The position numbers were made by a program, and so were the translations under genes. From Hyphobacterium sp. CCMP332 (GTDB lineage: Bacteria; Pseudomonadota; Alphaproteobacteria; Caulobacterales; Maricaulaceae): a DNA stretch of 64,000 nucleotides. Shown piece by piece: positions 36,753 to 48,985 of this stretch. The DNA is taken from NCBI RefSeq assembly GCF_014323565.1, contig NZ_CP058669.1, forward strand, positions 372,001 to 436,000, read 5' to 3'. Below the pieces are notes generated by a model, which saw nothing but the letters and a program-made list of their open reading frames with translations, was not told the DNA's origin and made no database searches. Position 1 is the first letter of the stretch; every line of letters begins with the position of its first letter.

Positions 36753-38972
36753 TCAATCCGCCGGCTGCAAGTGACGGTCGAAAAAGTCGAGAATGGTGCG
36801 GGTCCGGTGCCGGCCGCGCATTTCGCCGCGAATGCCGTGGCGCTGGCCCGGATAGGTCATCATTTCAAAAGGCAGGTCGTTTTCCTGCAGCGCGCTGAAC
36901 AGCCGGGTCGAATTCTCGAACACGACATTGTCATCGGCCATGCCATGCATGATGAGAACCGGTGTTTCCCAGCCATCAAGATGCGCGAAGACCGAGGATT
37001 GTTCATACCCGTCCGGATTGTTCTGCGGCGTGCCCATATAGCGCTCGGTATAATGGGTATCGTAAAGCGCCCAGTCTGTGACCGGCGCGCCCGAGACCGC
37101 CGCCGCAAACGCGTCCGGCGCCTGCAGGGGGGTCATCAACGACATATACCCGCCATAGGACCAGCCCCAGATTCCGATCCGGTCCCCGGCGACATAATCA
37201 AGCGACTGCAGGAATGCGAGGCCGGCGAGTTGATCCTCGACTTCCACACCGCCCATGGCGCGATGCAAGGCGGTTTCGAAGGCGTGTCCCCGGTCCGGTG
37301 TGCCGCGATTGTCCAGCTTGAAATAGATATAGCCGTTCTGCGCAAAGAGTTGATCTTCAAGTGAGCCCCAGCTCATCCGCGTCCGACGGCCCACGCCCGG
37401 CCCGCCATAGACGTTGATAATGGCGGGATATTGCTGATCCGGATCGAAGCCGGCCGGCAGATACATGATGTAATGAAGCTCCGTTCCATCGGCAGCGGTG
37501 ATCGAACCCCGCTCTGGCGTGATGTGGTTTTCAAGATATGGAAAGTAGGGATGTTCGGCATCCAGGGCGTTTTCCTCGATCCAGCGCAGGCGCTGTCCCG
37601 AAGCATCATAAAGCGCGGTGTGCGTCGGCGTTGCGGGATCGGAATAACTGCCCAGAAATGTCTGCGCGCCTGCACCCATTGAAATGCCGGACCACCATCC
37701 CGCACCCGATGTAATCCGGATCGGAGATTCGCCGGACTGGACATAGGAAACGGAATAAAGCTGGCGCTGGCGCGGATCGGTCATCCAGCCTGAAAAATAC
37801 ACCCGGCCGGCATCCTGATCGACGCCTTCGATGGCATTGATCTGCCACTCACCGGAGGTGATCTCGTCAACAAGCTCGCCATCGGCGGTGTAATGATAGA
37901 TATGCCGGAATCCGGTCCGTTCGGACGTCCACAGGAAGCTACCGTCTTCGAGGAAAGTCAGATCGTTCGTCAGATTGACCCAAGCGGGATCCCGCTCGGT
38001 CAGAATGACGACGCCACCACCGGTTTCGGGATCAATAGCGATCAGATCGAGCACAGTCTGCGCCCGGTTTTGCCGCTGGATGTACAGGCGTCCGTCTACG
38101 CCCCAATTGGCCCGTGCGAGATATATATCGCTGTCTTCGCCGAGGTCAGCCTCCACGCGTTGGCCCATCTCGATATTCTCGATGAAAAGCCGGATGCCGA
38201 CATTGGCCTCGCCCGCATACGGATAGCGTTGCTCGGTGACGGTAGCTCCATCGCCGGCAATGTCGACGCGGTAGGACACGGGAATCGGGCTCTCATCCAC
38301 TGCGGTAAAGGCGACATGGCGATCATCGGGAGAGAACCAGTATCCGGTTGACCGTCCCATCTCTTCCTGGGCGACGAATTCTGCTGTCGCATAGGTGAGC
38401 GTGCCGCCGCCATCAGACGTAATCGCGCGGGTTTCGCCGCTTTCGATATCCTGGACGAACAGATTCTGCTCGCGGACAAAGCCGACATAACGGCCCGACG
38501 GAGAGATACGGCTGTCGGTTTCTGCCGCCTCGGTCTCCATCAACCGGCGCGCGACGCCTGTTTCCAGATCGTAATGGAAAACATCACCATCCAGCGGGAA
38601 GAGCAGTGCGTCTCCGCTTGCGTCCCAATCATAGGAGACAATGCCGGAGCCGCTGATCCGTGCGCGTTCGCGCAGCTGGATTTCGGCCTCCGACAACTCG
38701 CGCTCTTCCGGTACAAGCTCCCGGCTATCGACCAGAACAAATGGCTCTCCGCCATCGACATCGATCGCCCAGAGATCCCGGACGCTGGCATCCTCCGCCT
38801 TGCCCTGCAGGAAGGTGATCAATCCGCCATCCGGCGAAAACCGCGTTGCCGAGGCGACCGGACCATTCAGGCTCGGGCTGGCGTACAAGCGTTCGATCGT
38901 CAGTTCAGCGGGTTCGGCATCCTGTATCAGTGTCAGGCTCACCAGCAGCATCAGGGAAGGGCTCATCATCAA
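36753..38972 (-). CDS. Dipeptidyl peptidase IV-type serine peptidase (S9B)
   Basis: 739 residues with a signal peptide at the start. The N-terminal two-thirds are an eight-bladed propeller (ATAEFVAQEEMGRSTGYWFSPDDRHVAFTAVDES contains the substrate amino-end-binding EE pair). The C-terminal alpha/beta-hydrolase has the nucleophile Ser in GWSYGGYMS, Asp in MHGMADDNVVFENS and His in GQRHGIRG. It removes Xaa-Pro dipeptides from peptides in the periplasm or outside, in keeping with the other secreted peptidases here. Confidence 0.95.
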   Translation of the reverse strand: MMMSPSLMLLVSLTLIQDAEPAELTIERLYASPSLNGPVASATRFSPDGGLITFLQGKAEDASVRDLWAIDVDGGEPFVLVDSRELVPEERELSEAEIQLRERARISGSGIVSYDWDASGDALLFPLDGDVFHYDLETGVARRLMETEAAETDSRISPSGRYVGFVREQNLFVQDIESGETRAITSDGGGTLTYATAEFVAQEEMGRSTGYWFSPDDRHVAFTAVDESPIPVSYRVDIAGDGATVTEQRYPYAGEANVGIRLFIENIEMGQRVEADLGEDSDIYLARANWGVDGRLYIQRQNRAQTVLDLIAIDPETGGGVVILTERDPAWVNLTNDLTFLEDGSFLWTSERTGFRHIYHYTADGELVDEITSGEWQINAIEGVDQDAGRVYFSGWMTDPRQRQLYSVSYVQSGESPIRITSGAGWWSGISMGAGAQTFLGSYSDPATPTHTALYDASGQRLRWIEENALDAEHPYFPYLENHITPERGSITAADGTELHYIMYLPAGFDPDQQYPAIINVYGGPGVGRRTRMSWGSLEDQLFAQNGYIYFKLDNRGTPDRGHAFETALHRAMGGVEVEDQLAGLAFLQSLDYVAGDRIGIWGWSYGGYMSLMTPLQAPDAFAAAVSGAPVTDWALYDTHYTERYMGTPQNNPDGYEQSSVFAHLDGWETPVLIMHGMADDNVVFENSTRLFSALQENDLPFEMMTYPGQRHGIRGEMRGRHRTRTILDFFDRHLQPAD

Positions 38973-39004
38973 TCCTCGCGGTCGTGGAACCTATCCTTAA
39001 AACG

Positions 39005-39034
39005 GACGCAGCCCGCTGGGAAGCGGGCTGCGTC
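39005..39034 (-). terminator. Strong intrinsic terminator
   Basis: A perfect 13-bp stem (39005-39017 with 39022-39034) closes a GGGA tetraloop. On the minus strand it is followed directly by GTTTTAAGG, so it ends a minus-strand transcript coming from the 39.1-39.4 kb region, upstream of the DPP IV gene. Confidence 0.8.
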
Positions 39035-39068
39035 TTGGGACGGGCAGATGCCCACCATGGTGAGCAGA

Positions 39069-39356
39069 CTAGAGCGGCGGCAACATCCGCGTGGGCGTCC
39101 ATGGAGCCCCCGCCCCATCCAGCGCGGCTTCGAAGGCCGCGCCGCGTTCATGCATCGGCGTATCCAGACGTTGGCGTATGTCGTCATATTCGGTTTCCGC
39201 CATATCCAGCTGATGTTCATGCGCCGGGTTCGGGCCGCAGGTCGCATACGCCGTACCGGTCTGGGCAAAGCCGATCGTGACGTCACGGTCGAGGGTTCCG
39301 AGCCGTAAAGCCGGATTGCTCCTTGCGCGCGGCTCCGCTATACGCCGCGCAACAGT
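39069..39356 (-). pseudogene. Coding-like remnant without a start codon
   Basis: Between a TGA (39357-39359) and a TAG (39069-39071) the minus strand has an open frame with coding-type codon bias, reading ...DRDVTIGFAQTGTAYATC then GPNPAHEHQLDMAETEYDDIRQR and ending PWTPTRMLPPL. No ATG, GTG or TTG occurs before an internal ATG at 39203, which would give only 44 residues. The terminator just downstream fits a real gene. Options are a 5'-truncated pseudogene, a rare start codon, or an upstream frameshift. I do not recognise the family. Confidence 0.45.
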
Positions 39357-39378
39357 TCAAATCCCCTACGCTTCAAGG

Positions 39379-41058
39379 ATGACCCGCCCCATGGCCGCCT
39401 ATCAATACGTCTATCATATGGACAAGCTGTCGAAGACCTATCCGGGGGCTGCCAAGCCGGTTTTTCAGGGTATTTCCCTGCACTTCCTGCCCGACGCCAA
39501 AATCGGCGTTGTCGGCTCAAACGGTGCGGGTAAATCCACGCTTCTTAAGATCATGGCGGGCATGGACACCGATTTCACCGGCGAATCATGGGCCGAAAAA
39601 GGCGTGCGCGTCGGCTATCTGCCGCAGGAGCCCCAGCTCGACCCGGCCAAGACCGTCTGGGAAAACGTCATCGAGGGTTCAGCCCACAAGAAGCTGGTCG
39701 ATGATTTCAATGCCGTCTCCATGAAGCTAGCGGAGGATTATTCCGACGAGCTGATGGAGGAAATGACCGAGCTTCAGGAAAAGATCGACGCCGCAGATGC
39801 GTGGGATATCGACAGCAAGATCGAAATGGCGATGGACGCCTTGCGTTGCCCGCCCGCCGATTGGGATGTGACCAAGCTTTCTGGCGGTGAAATCCGCCGT
39901 GTTGCGTTGTGCCGCCTCCTGCTCTCCGAGCCGCACATGCTGCTGCTCGATGAGCCGACCAACCACCTGGATGCCGAATCCGTCGACTGGCTGCAACATC
40001 ATCTGGAAAACTTCCCCGGCGCCATTCTGGTCGTCACCCACGACCGCTACTTCCTCGATTCCATCACCACCTGGACGCTGGAGCTCGATCGCGGCCGGGG
40101 CGTGCCATACGAAGGCAATTACTCCTCCTGGCTGGAGCAGAAGCAAAAGCGCCTCGCGCAGGAAAGCCGCGAACAGGGCGCAAAAGAACGCGCACTCGCT
40201 CGCGAACTGGACTGGATCCGGTCCTCGCCGAAAGCGCGTCAGGCCAAGTCCAAGGCGCGGATCAAATCCTATGAGGAATTGCGCGACCAGGCTGACCGTC
40301 AGGAAATCAACCATGCCCAGATCAACATTCCGCCGGGCCCGCGTCTCGGCGGAGTCGTGGTCGAGGTCGAGAATCTGAAGAAGGGCTTCGAGGACAAGCT
40401 TCTGATCGATGGCCTGTCCTTCAAGCTGCCACCGGGCGGCGTGGTCGGGGTCATCGGCCCGAACGGCGCCGGTAAATCGACGCTGTTCCGGATGATCACC
40501 GGACAGGAAACGCCGGACGAAGGCACGCTGCGCCTCGGCGAGACCGTGAAATTGTCCTATGTCGACCAGTCCCGCGATACGCTGGATCCCAACAAGAATG
40601 TCTGGGAGGAAATCTCCGGCGGCAACGACATGATCAATCTCGGCGGCAAGGAAGTGCCGTCCCGGGCCTATGTTGGCGCGTTCAACTTCAAGGGCGGTGA
40701 CCAGCAGAAAAAGGTCGGACTTCTGTCGGGTGGGGAACGCAACCGCGTACACCTTGCCAAGACGCTTCAGACCGGCGGCAATCTGCTCCTCCTCGATGAG
40801 CCGACCAACGATCTCGACGTGGAAACGCTGGCCGCGCTCGAACAGGCGCTGGAAAACTACCCCGGTTGCGCCGTGGTCATTTCCCACGACCGCTTCTTCC
40901 TCGACCGTCTGGCCACTCACATCCTCGCCTTCGAGGGCGACAGCCATGTGGAATGGTTTGAAGGCAACTTCCAGGAATATATCGAGGACAAGAAGCGCCG
41001 TCTGGGCGAGGACGCCGTTACGCCCAAGCGGGTCAAGTTCAAGCGCTTCAGCCGTTAG
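39379..41058 (+). CDS. ettA: Energy-dependent translational throttle protein EttA (ABC-F ATPase)
   Basis: 559 residues from the ATG at 39379 (an ATG at 39391, MAAYQYVYHMDKLSKTYPG, is equally usual). Two ABC ATPase domains: Walker A GSNGAGKST and GPNGAGKST, signatures LSGGEIRR and LSGGERNR, Walker B LLLLDEPTNHLD and LLLLDEPTNDLD. The inter-domain linker with RELDWIRSSPKARQAKSKARIKSYEEL and the arm insert (GSAHKKLVDDFNAV...) are EttA-type. It binds the ribosomal E site and gates the first elongation steps according to ATP/ADP. Monocistronic. Confidence 0.96.
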   Translation: MTRPMAAYQYVYHMDKLSKTYPGAAKPVFQGISLHFLPDAKIGVVGSNGAGKSTLLKIMAGMDTDFTGESWAEKGVRVGYLPQEPQLDPAKTVWENVIEGSAHKKLVDDFNAVSMKLAEDYSDELMEEMTELQEKIDAADAWDIDSKIEMAMDALRCPPADWDVTKLSGGEIRRVALCRLLLSEPHMLLLDEPTNHLDAESVDWLQHHLENFPGAILVVTHDRYFLDSITTWTLELDRGRGVPYEGNYSSWLEQKQKRLAQESREQGAKERALARELDWIRSSPKARQAKSKARIKSYEELRDQADRQEINHAQINIPPGPRLGGVVVEVENLKKGFEDKLLIDGLSFKLPPGGVVGVIGPNGAGKSTLFRMITGQETPDEGTLRLGETVKLSYVDQSRDTLDPNKNVWEEISGGNDMINLGGKEVPSRAYVGAFNFKGGDQQKKVGLLSGGERNRVHLAKTLQTGGNLLLLDEPTNDLDVETLAALEQALENYPGCAVVISHDRFFLDRLATHILAFEGDSHVEWFEGNFQEYIEDKKRRLGEDAVTPKRVKFKRFSR

Positions 41059-41152
41059 CAGGCGGGGGTGGCCTGACGGTCACCCTTTTCCGCCAGCCGG
41101 GCACTTCGTATCCGGCGATTGTCTTGTGCCTGTGCCTGGGACATGAGCGCCA

Positions 41153-41170
41153 GAGCGCGATTCCGCGCTC
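41153..41170. other. Hairpin in the 254-nt gap after ettA
   Basis: GAGCGCG (41153-41159) pairs with CGCGCTC (41164-41170) over a 4-nt ATTC loop, 95 nt past the ettA stop. No T-run follows, so a terminator role is weak. Apart from this and the palindrome at 41272, the stretch 41059-41312 shows no gene on either strand. Confidence 0.35.
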
Positions 41171-41271
41171 AATCGGCAATCCATGTCGCAGCGCGTGTTG
41201 GCAAATGCGCTGTCGGCAAAAAGATAATCATGGGATTTCTCATCCTTTCCATTGAAACCACCGCAGAATGA

Positions 41272-41289
41272 TATAAAGATATCTTTATA
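41272..41289. promoter_or_regulatory. 18-bp perfect palindrome, probable autoregulatory operator of the ArsR-type regulator
   Basis: TATAAAGATATCTTTATA is fully self-complementary and lies 23 nt before the start of the ArsR-methyltransferase gene. TTGAAA at 41252-41257 could be the -35, so bound protein would cover the promoter. ArsR-family regulators of the SAH-sensing SahR type bind AT-rich palindromes with an ATCTTTAT-like half site upstream of methionine-cycle genes; the assignment is inference from this and the downstream metF-metH genes. Confidence 0.65.
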
Positions 41290-41312
41290 CCTTTTTCAGG
41301 TAGGATATCGAC

Positions 41313-42299
41313 ATGGAACATCTGATTGGACAATTGAAAGCCCTTGCGGAGCCAACCCGGCTTCGCGTGGCGACGCTTCTGGCGCTGGGCGAGCTGACGG
41401 TTTCGGAGCTGGTGCAGGTCCTGGGGCAAAGTCAGCCGCGTGTCAGCCGCCATCTGAAATTGCTCACCGATGCCGGGCTGGTGGAACGACAGCCTGAGGG
41501 CGCTTTTGTCTTTTATCGTCTGGTATCCGCCGGTCCCGGCCAACGCATTGCCAATGTCATTGGTGATCTGACGCCGCCGGATGATCCTGTTTTGAAGCGT
41601 GATCTGGACCGTCTCGCCACCGTCAAGGCCGCCCGGGCAGCCGCGGCGGAATCATATTTCCAGCGCGCCAATGAAGACTGGAATCGCATTCGAGCCCTGC
41701 ACTTGTCCGAGGACGAGGTGGAGGCCGCCATGCGCGACGCGGCGGGCAGCGGGCCTTTTCAGTTGATGATCGACGTGGGCGTCGGAACCGGACGTATACT
41801 CGAAGTTTTTGCGGACCGTGTCACGGAAAGTGTCGGCATCGACGTCAATCATGCCATGTTGAACGTCGCGCGGCTTAATCTGGAGCGGGCTGGCCTGACC
41901 GGTGCCTCGGTTCGCAAGGCCGACGTGTCCGCCCTTCCGTTTGATGACGGTGTGGCGGATCTGGTGACAGTTCATCAGGTGCTCCATTATCTTGATGATC
42001 CTGCGGTTGCGATCGCCGAATGCGCGCGCGTTCTCAAGCCGGGTGGTGTTTTGCTGATCGCAGATTTCGCGCCGCACCAGCTGGAATTCCTGAAAACCGA
42101 TCATGCTCACAGAAAGCTCGGCTTCTCGGATGAAGAGATGACCGAGTGGGTGGAGAATTCAGGACTGGAAATGCGCCGCCGGTCCGCGCTTCATCCCGAA
42201 GAGCCGGAAAACCGTTTGACCGTGAAAATATGGTCGGCCCGCCGAACCCCCGTCCGGGCGAGCCAGCCTCCCGTATCCGCCAGGGATTTGACCGCATGA
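41313..42299 (+). CDS. ArsR-family regulator fused to a SAM methyltransferase domain (SahR-like)
   Basis: 328 residues. Residues 1-90 are an ArsR winged helix (LKALAEPTRLRVATLLALGELTVSELVQVLGQSQPRVSRHLKLLTDAGLVERQPEGAFVFYRL) without metal-binding cysteines. From about 145 a class-I methyltransferase domain follows: LMIDVGVGTGRILEVFAD (SAM loop), SVGIDVNHAMLNVARLNL, LPFDDGVADLVTVHQVLHYLDDP, ARVLKPGGVLLIADF. A SAM/SAH-binding domain on a regulator of metF and metH suggests it senses SAM or SAH. Its TGA overlaps the metF ATG (ATGA). Regulatory target inferred from context. Confidence 0.85.
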   Translation: MEHLIGQLKALAEPTRLRVATLLALGELTVSELVQVLGQSQPRVSRHLKLLTDAGLVERQPEGAFVFYRLVSAGPGQRIANVIGDLTPPDDPVLKRDLDRLATVKAARAAAAESYFQRANEDWNRIRALHLSEDEVEAAMRDAAGSGPFQLMIDVGVGTGRILEVFADRVTESVGIDVNHAMLNVARLNLERAGLTGASVRKADVSALPFDDGVADLVTVHQVLHYLDDPAVAIAECARVLKPGGVLLIADFAPHQLEFLKTDHAHRKLGFSDEEMTEWVENSGLEMRRRSALHPEEPENRLTVKIWSARRTPVRASQPPVSARDLTA

Positions 42300-43195
42300 G
42301 CCATCAGCCGACACCTTTCACCTTTGGCCGCACATCCGCGCCGACAGTTTCGTTTGAATTCTTCCCGCCGAAGACTGATGCGATGGAAGCCCGCCTATGG
42401 GAAACCGTCGAGAAGTTGGAGCCATATCAACCCGACTTCGTTTCGGTCACCTATGGCGCTGGTGGTTCGACGCGCGAGCGAACCCGCAACACCGTCAAGC
42501 GGATTCTGACGGACACCCGCCTGAAGGCCGCGGCACACCTGACATGCGTCGGCGCAACCCGCAGCGAAACCACGGATATCATTCGTGATTACAAAGCCGC
42601 AGGCGTTGATCACATCGTCGCCTTGCGCGGCGATGCACCCGAGGGGGTGGGTGAGGCCTATACGACGCATCCGGGCGGTTTCGAGTGCACATCTGAACTG
42701 GTTCGGGCGGCGCGCGATGCAGGCGTGAGCCAGGTATCTGTCGGCTGTTATCCGGAACGCCATCCGGACAGTCCATCGTTTGAGCACGATCTGGATGTCC
42801 TGAAGCGCAAGATCGACGCCGGTGCCACCCGCGCGGTCACACAGTTTTTCTTCGATCCTGACGTGTTCTTCCGCTTTCGCGACCAGGCCGTTGCGGCCGG
42901 TGTGAATGTGCCCGTCATTCCCGGCCTGATGCTGCAATCCAATTTCAACGGTTTGCAGCGTATGGCCAATCTGTGTGGCGCGAGTGTCCCGGAGAGTTTG
43001 CCGCCGCTATATGACGGCCTCGATGATGATCCAGAGACGCGCGATCTGGTGACGGCCAATGTCGTCGCCAAGCTGGCGCGCAAGCTGGAAAAGGGCGGGG
43101 CAGAGCATTTTCACTTCTACACCCTCAACCGCGCCAGCCTCGCCATTTGTCTGGTTCGCCTGCTGGGTGTCCGCGCTTTGGCGGAGGCTGCCTGA
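42296..43195 (+). CDS. metF: 5,10-methylenetetrahydrofolate reductase
   Basis: Flavoenzyme making 5-methyl-THF, the methyl donor for MetH. 299 residues from the ATG at 42296. TIM-barrel motifs: SFEFFPPKTDAMEARLWETVEKL, FVSVTYGAGGSTRERT, AHLTCVGATRSET, HIVALRGDAPEG, QFFFDPDVFFRFRD and PGLMLQSNFNGLQRM; catalytic Glu is in EFFPPK. Between the regulator (4-nt overlap) and metH part 1 (3 nt gap). Confidence 0.96.
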   Translation: MSHQPTPFTFGRTSAPTVSFEFFPPKTDAMEARLWETVEKLEPYQPDFVSVTYGAGGSTRERTRNTVKRILTDTRLKAAAHLTCVGATRSETTDIIRDYKAAGVDHIVALRGDAPEGVGEAYTTHPGGFECTSELVRAARDAGVSQVSVGCYPERHPDSPSFEHDLDVLKRKIDAGATRAVTQFFFDPDVFFRFRDQAVAAGVNVPVIPGLMLQSNFNGLQRMANLCGASVPESLPPLYDGLDDDPETRDLVTANVVAKLARKLEKGGAEHFHFYTLNRASLAICLVRLLGVRALAEAA

Positions 43196-43198
43196 GCC

Positions 43199-44256
43199 AT
43201 GTCAAATCGATGTACGCGTATCGAGGCGCTCAAAACGGCAGCCAAACGCCGCATTATTATTCTGGATGGCCCGAAAGGGACCGAGATCCAGAACAAGGGA
43301 CTGACCGAGGCTGATTTCAGGGGCACGAAATTTGCCGGTCACAATCGTGACCTCAAGGGCAATAACGACATCCTCAACCTGACCCGGCCGGACCTCATCG
43401 AGGCGATCCACCGCGATTATGCCGAAGCGGGCGCGGAAATCATTTCCACAAATTCGTTCAATGCCAACGCAATCAGCCAGGGCGAGTATGGTCTTGAGCG
43501 TGAAGCCTATGCGATCAATGTCGCGGCCGCCCGGGCCGCCCGCAAGGTCGCGGATGAATTCACGACGCCGGATGGCTTGCGCTGGGTGGCCGGGGCGATG
43601 GGTCCGACCAATGCCACGCTGTCGCTCTCGCCGGACGTCAACAAGCCGGAATTTCGTGCCACGGATTTCGACTCCATGGTCGCGGTTTATTCCGAAGCCG
43701 CTGCCGGTCTGATAGATGGCGGTGCGGATTATCTGCTGATCGAGACCGTCTTCGATACACTGAATGCGAAGGCGGCGATTGCCGCCGTTCTGGATCTGGA
43801 GCAGGCGCGGGGTGAATCCATACCGATGGCGCTGTCGATGACGGTGGTCGACCGCTCGGGCCGCAATCTGTCCGGCCAGACGGTCGAGGCCTTCTGGGAG
43901 TCGATCCGTCATGCAAAACCGGTTAGCGTCGGTCTCAATTGCTCTCTGGGTGCTGACCAGATGCGGGCCTATGCCGCCGCCCTTTCTCGTGTCGCTGATA
44001 CGCTGATCCATGCCTATCCGAATGCCGGCCTGCCCAATGATCTGGGCGGCTATGACGAGCCCCCGGAAACAACCTCGGCGCATCTGGGCGAATGGGCGCA
44101 AAGCGGTCTGCTCAACATTGTCGGCGGATGTTGCGGAACCACGCCCGCACACACGCGAGCCATCGTCGCTGCCGTGGCTGGAGCAGCACCGCGCAGGCCT
44201 TCACAGCGCCCGCCCGCCATGCGTTTGTCCGGCCTGGAACCGTTCGAGCTGGCGTC

Positions 44257-44260
<4 letters not shown>
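43199..44260 (+). CDS. Methionine synthase, homocysteine-binding part (MetH N-terminal domain as a separate protein)
   Basis: 353 residues matching only the homocysteine S-methyltransferase barrel of Met[53 protein letters not shown], and the zinc ligands Cys in [11 protein letters not shown] and the Cys pair in [14 protein letters not shown]. It ends there, and the folate, cobalamin and activation domains are in the next gene, which overlaps by 4 nt (ATGA). Equal synthesis by coupled translation fits two subunits of one enzyme. The split form is known in alphaproteobacteria. Confidence 0.93.
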
Positions 44261-46904
<2,644 letters not shown>

Positions 46905-46908
<4 letters not shown>

Positions 46909-47756
46909 AACCGCCCTGTCTGGTAATCCAGCATCGCCTGGCGGACTTCACCTTCCGTATTCATCACGAAAGGTCCGCCGCGGGCGACGGGTTCCCGCAA
47001 GGGTTTTGCTGCAATCAGCAACAGGCGCGCGCCATCCGGGCCCGCTTCCAGCCGCGTCAGGCTGCCTTCGCCCAGCACGCCCAGCTCGCCGCGATTGACG
47101 GCCATCGGCGCTTCGCTGCCGGTCCGCGGCAACAGGATGGCCCCGTCATGGACCGCAACGATGGCCGAATGATCCGCGGCCAGCGGCTCTTTATAGACCG
47201 CGCCCGGTTCGAGATGGATTTCGGCGAAGAAGGGTTGAACGGTGATCTTCTTCACTGGCCCCTCGACACCCGTCGACGTCGTCCCGGCAACGATTTTTGC
47301 CACCACGCCTTCACGAATATCCGTGGGGATCTGGTCAGCGCGGTATTCCTGATAGCCTGCGGGCTTCATTTTCTCCGCGCGCGGCAGGTTGATCCACAGC
47401 TGGAAGCCGGACATCAGCCCATCCTCCTGTTCCGGCATTTCCGAATGGACGATACCCCCGGCGGCCGTCATCCATTGTACGCCGCCTTGCTCGATCACGC
47501 CTTCATGACCTTTATTGTCCTTGTGGCGCATACGGCCGGCAAACATGTAGGTCACGGTTTCAAAGCCGCGATGCGGATGTGGCGGGAAGCCGGCCAGATA
47601 ATCATCCGGATTGTCGGAATGGAAATTGTCGAGCATCAGGAATGGATCGATTTGAGGCAGACGCGGCGTGCCGAGCAAGCGATTCAGCTTCACACCGGCC
47701 CCATCGCTTGCGGCCATGCCGGGTTCGAGGTGAACGAGAGGTCGAAGAGTGGTCAT
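46905..47756 (-). CDS. Pirin-family protein
   Basis: 283 residues from the ATG at 47756, preceded by AAGGAGA. Bicupin: the metal-binding set in the first cupin is visible as [53 protein letters not shown] (two His, a later His and Glu). Bacterial pirins have been linked to quercetinase activity, redox-dependent regulation or control of pyruvate dehydrogenase; the role here is unknown. 144 nt upstream separate it from a divergent lipoprotein gene; no clear promoter motif is seen there. Confidence 0.92.
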
Positions 47757-47900
47757 GATAAGTCTCCTTTTGCCCGATATATGGGATAATATGAGACTGG
47801 CAGTAGGTTCGTCGTCGAAAACGCCGTTTTTCCAGAATGTCAGTAATGGACGCCGCCGCCTTCGCTGGCCTAGAGTGGCCTTCAGCCAAGGGGGAATCAC

Positions 47901-48494
47901 ATGCACAGATCGTTCGGCCTTCTCGCAATAGCGGCCTTGCCGCTTTCCGCATGCGATGCGGCGACCACCGAAACACAACCCGCGCCCGGATCTATGCAGA
48001 CGGATATTTCCGCTGATCATGAGCCGCCGGCGGTCTCGGGGCAGAGTTTCACAGCCACGCAAGATGTGGCCGGCTATTATCTGCCTCAGGACGAGGTCGC
48101 GATTGGCAGTATCAGCCTCAATCACATTTCCGTTGGTCTCGACTGGGAATTCGAGCAATACCAGTCCGGGGCACCGGACGCCTTCACCCCGCTGGCCATC
48201 ATATTCGATGACACATCCAGTCCGACCGGCGTCGGCGAGCTCGGCAATACCTATTACGAAGTCAACCATGTCCTCGTGCCGGACGCTTATGCCGTAAGTG
48301 ATGACGGGCTGGTCCTGTCCGGCCAGCATGACGTGATGGGCGGTTTCCATTTCGAGGGCCGCTGGAATATGGCTGACGTCGAGCAGATGCAGGCGGGCTA
48401 TCCGGAACAGGCACAGTCGGCGCTAACCGGCACCCTGACGCTTGGCGCTGTGGTTTTCGAAGATGTTGTTTTCCAGGGCTGGTTGGGAGACTAG
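47901..48494 (+). CDS. Lipoprotein of unknown function at the head of the RimK module
   Basis: 197 residues; signal peptide and lipobox LSAC put the lipidated Cys at residue 18. The mature protein is acidic with no metal or catalytic motif that I recognise; GTLTLGAVVFEDVVFQGWLGD at the end and SGQHDVMGGFHFEGRW suggest a beta-rich fold. AAGGGGGA lies 6 nt upstream of the ATG. Its stop is 3 nt before the putative ATT start of the next gene and its last codons contain that gene's ribosome site, so the two are coupled. Confidence 0.75.
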   Translation: MHRSFGLLAIAALPLSACDAATTETQPAPGSMQTDISADHEPPAVSGQSFTATQDVAGYYLPQDEVAIGSISLNHISVGLDWEFEQYQSGAPDAFTPLAIIFDDTSSPTGVGELGNTYYEVNHVLVPDAYAVSDDGLVLSGQHDVMGGFHFEGRWNMADVEQMQAGYPEQAQSALTGTLTLGAVVFEDVVFQGWLGD

Positions 48495-48497
48495 AAA

Positions 48498-48938
48498 ATT
48501 TCCACGCCTCGAAAATCCCAATTCACCATTGGCTGGCGCGAGTGGATCATTCTTCCGGATTTTGCAGAAACGCGGATCAAGGCGAAGATCGACACGGGCG
48601 CCCGGACGTCCGCTATTCACGCATGGGATATCAAGCCCTTCGAAAAGGAGGGCAAAAAATGGGTCCGGTTCGAGCTGCACCCGCTTCAGAAAAACAATTC
48701 GCAGCGTATTTCGTGCGAAGCCCCGGTCATGGATGAGCGTCTGATCCGCTCGTCAAATGGCCAGATCACCAAACGATTCCTCATTCGCACACGGTTGAAG
48801 CTCGGCAACCGGATCTGGCCGATTGATCTGACATTGTCGCGGCGTGACGAGATGGGCTTTCGTATGCTACTGGGACGCACGGCGCTCAGCGGCCGGACAT
48901 TGATCGACCCGCTCGCGTCCTATCTCTGCGGGCGTTAG
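48498..48938 (+). CDS. RimK-associated retropepsin-like protease (DUF785, ATP-dependent zinc protease family), apparent ATT start
   Basis: 146 residues if translation starts at ATT (48498). The product [21 protein letters not shown] carries the family hallmark [12 protein letters not shown] with Asp32-Thr33-Gly34, and ends [18 protein letters not shown]. There is no ATG, GTG or TTG before the active site; the first in-frame ATG (48729) would delete it. GGGAG (48485-48489) sits 8 nt before the ATT, correct for initiation. An error of one base at 48500 would also explain it. Relatives are encoded next to RimK-type ligases and are thought to trim or process their products. 47 nt before rimK. Confidence 0.8.
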   Translation: MSTPRKSQFTIGWREWIILPDFAETRIKAKIDTGARTSAIHAWDIKPFEKEGKKWVRFELHPLQKNNSQRISCEAPVMDERLIRSSNGQITKRFLIRTRLKLGNRIWPIDLTLSRRDEMGFRMLLGRTALSGRTLIDPLASYLCGR

Positions 48939-48985
48939 CCGGACGGATTAGCCTGAAATATCCAGAAGCCATTATTGGAAATCAA

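Noticed and set aside
47757-47900. AT-rich inverted elements before the pirin gene as a regulator site
   Set aside because: The repeats are short and imperfect, and no -35/-10 pair could be assigned.
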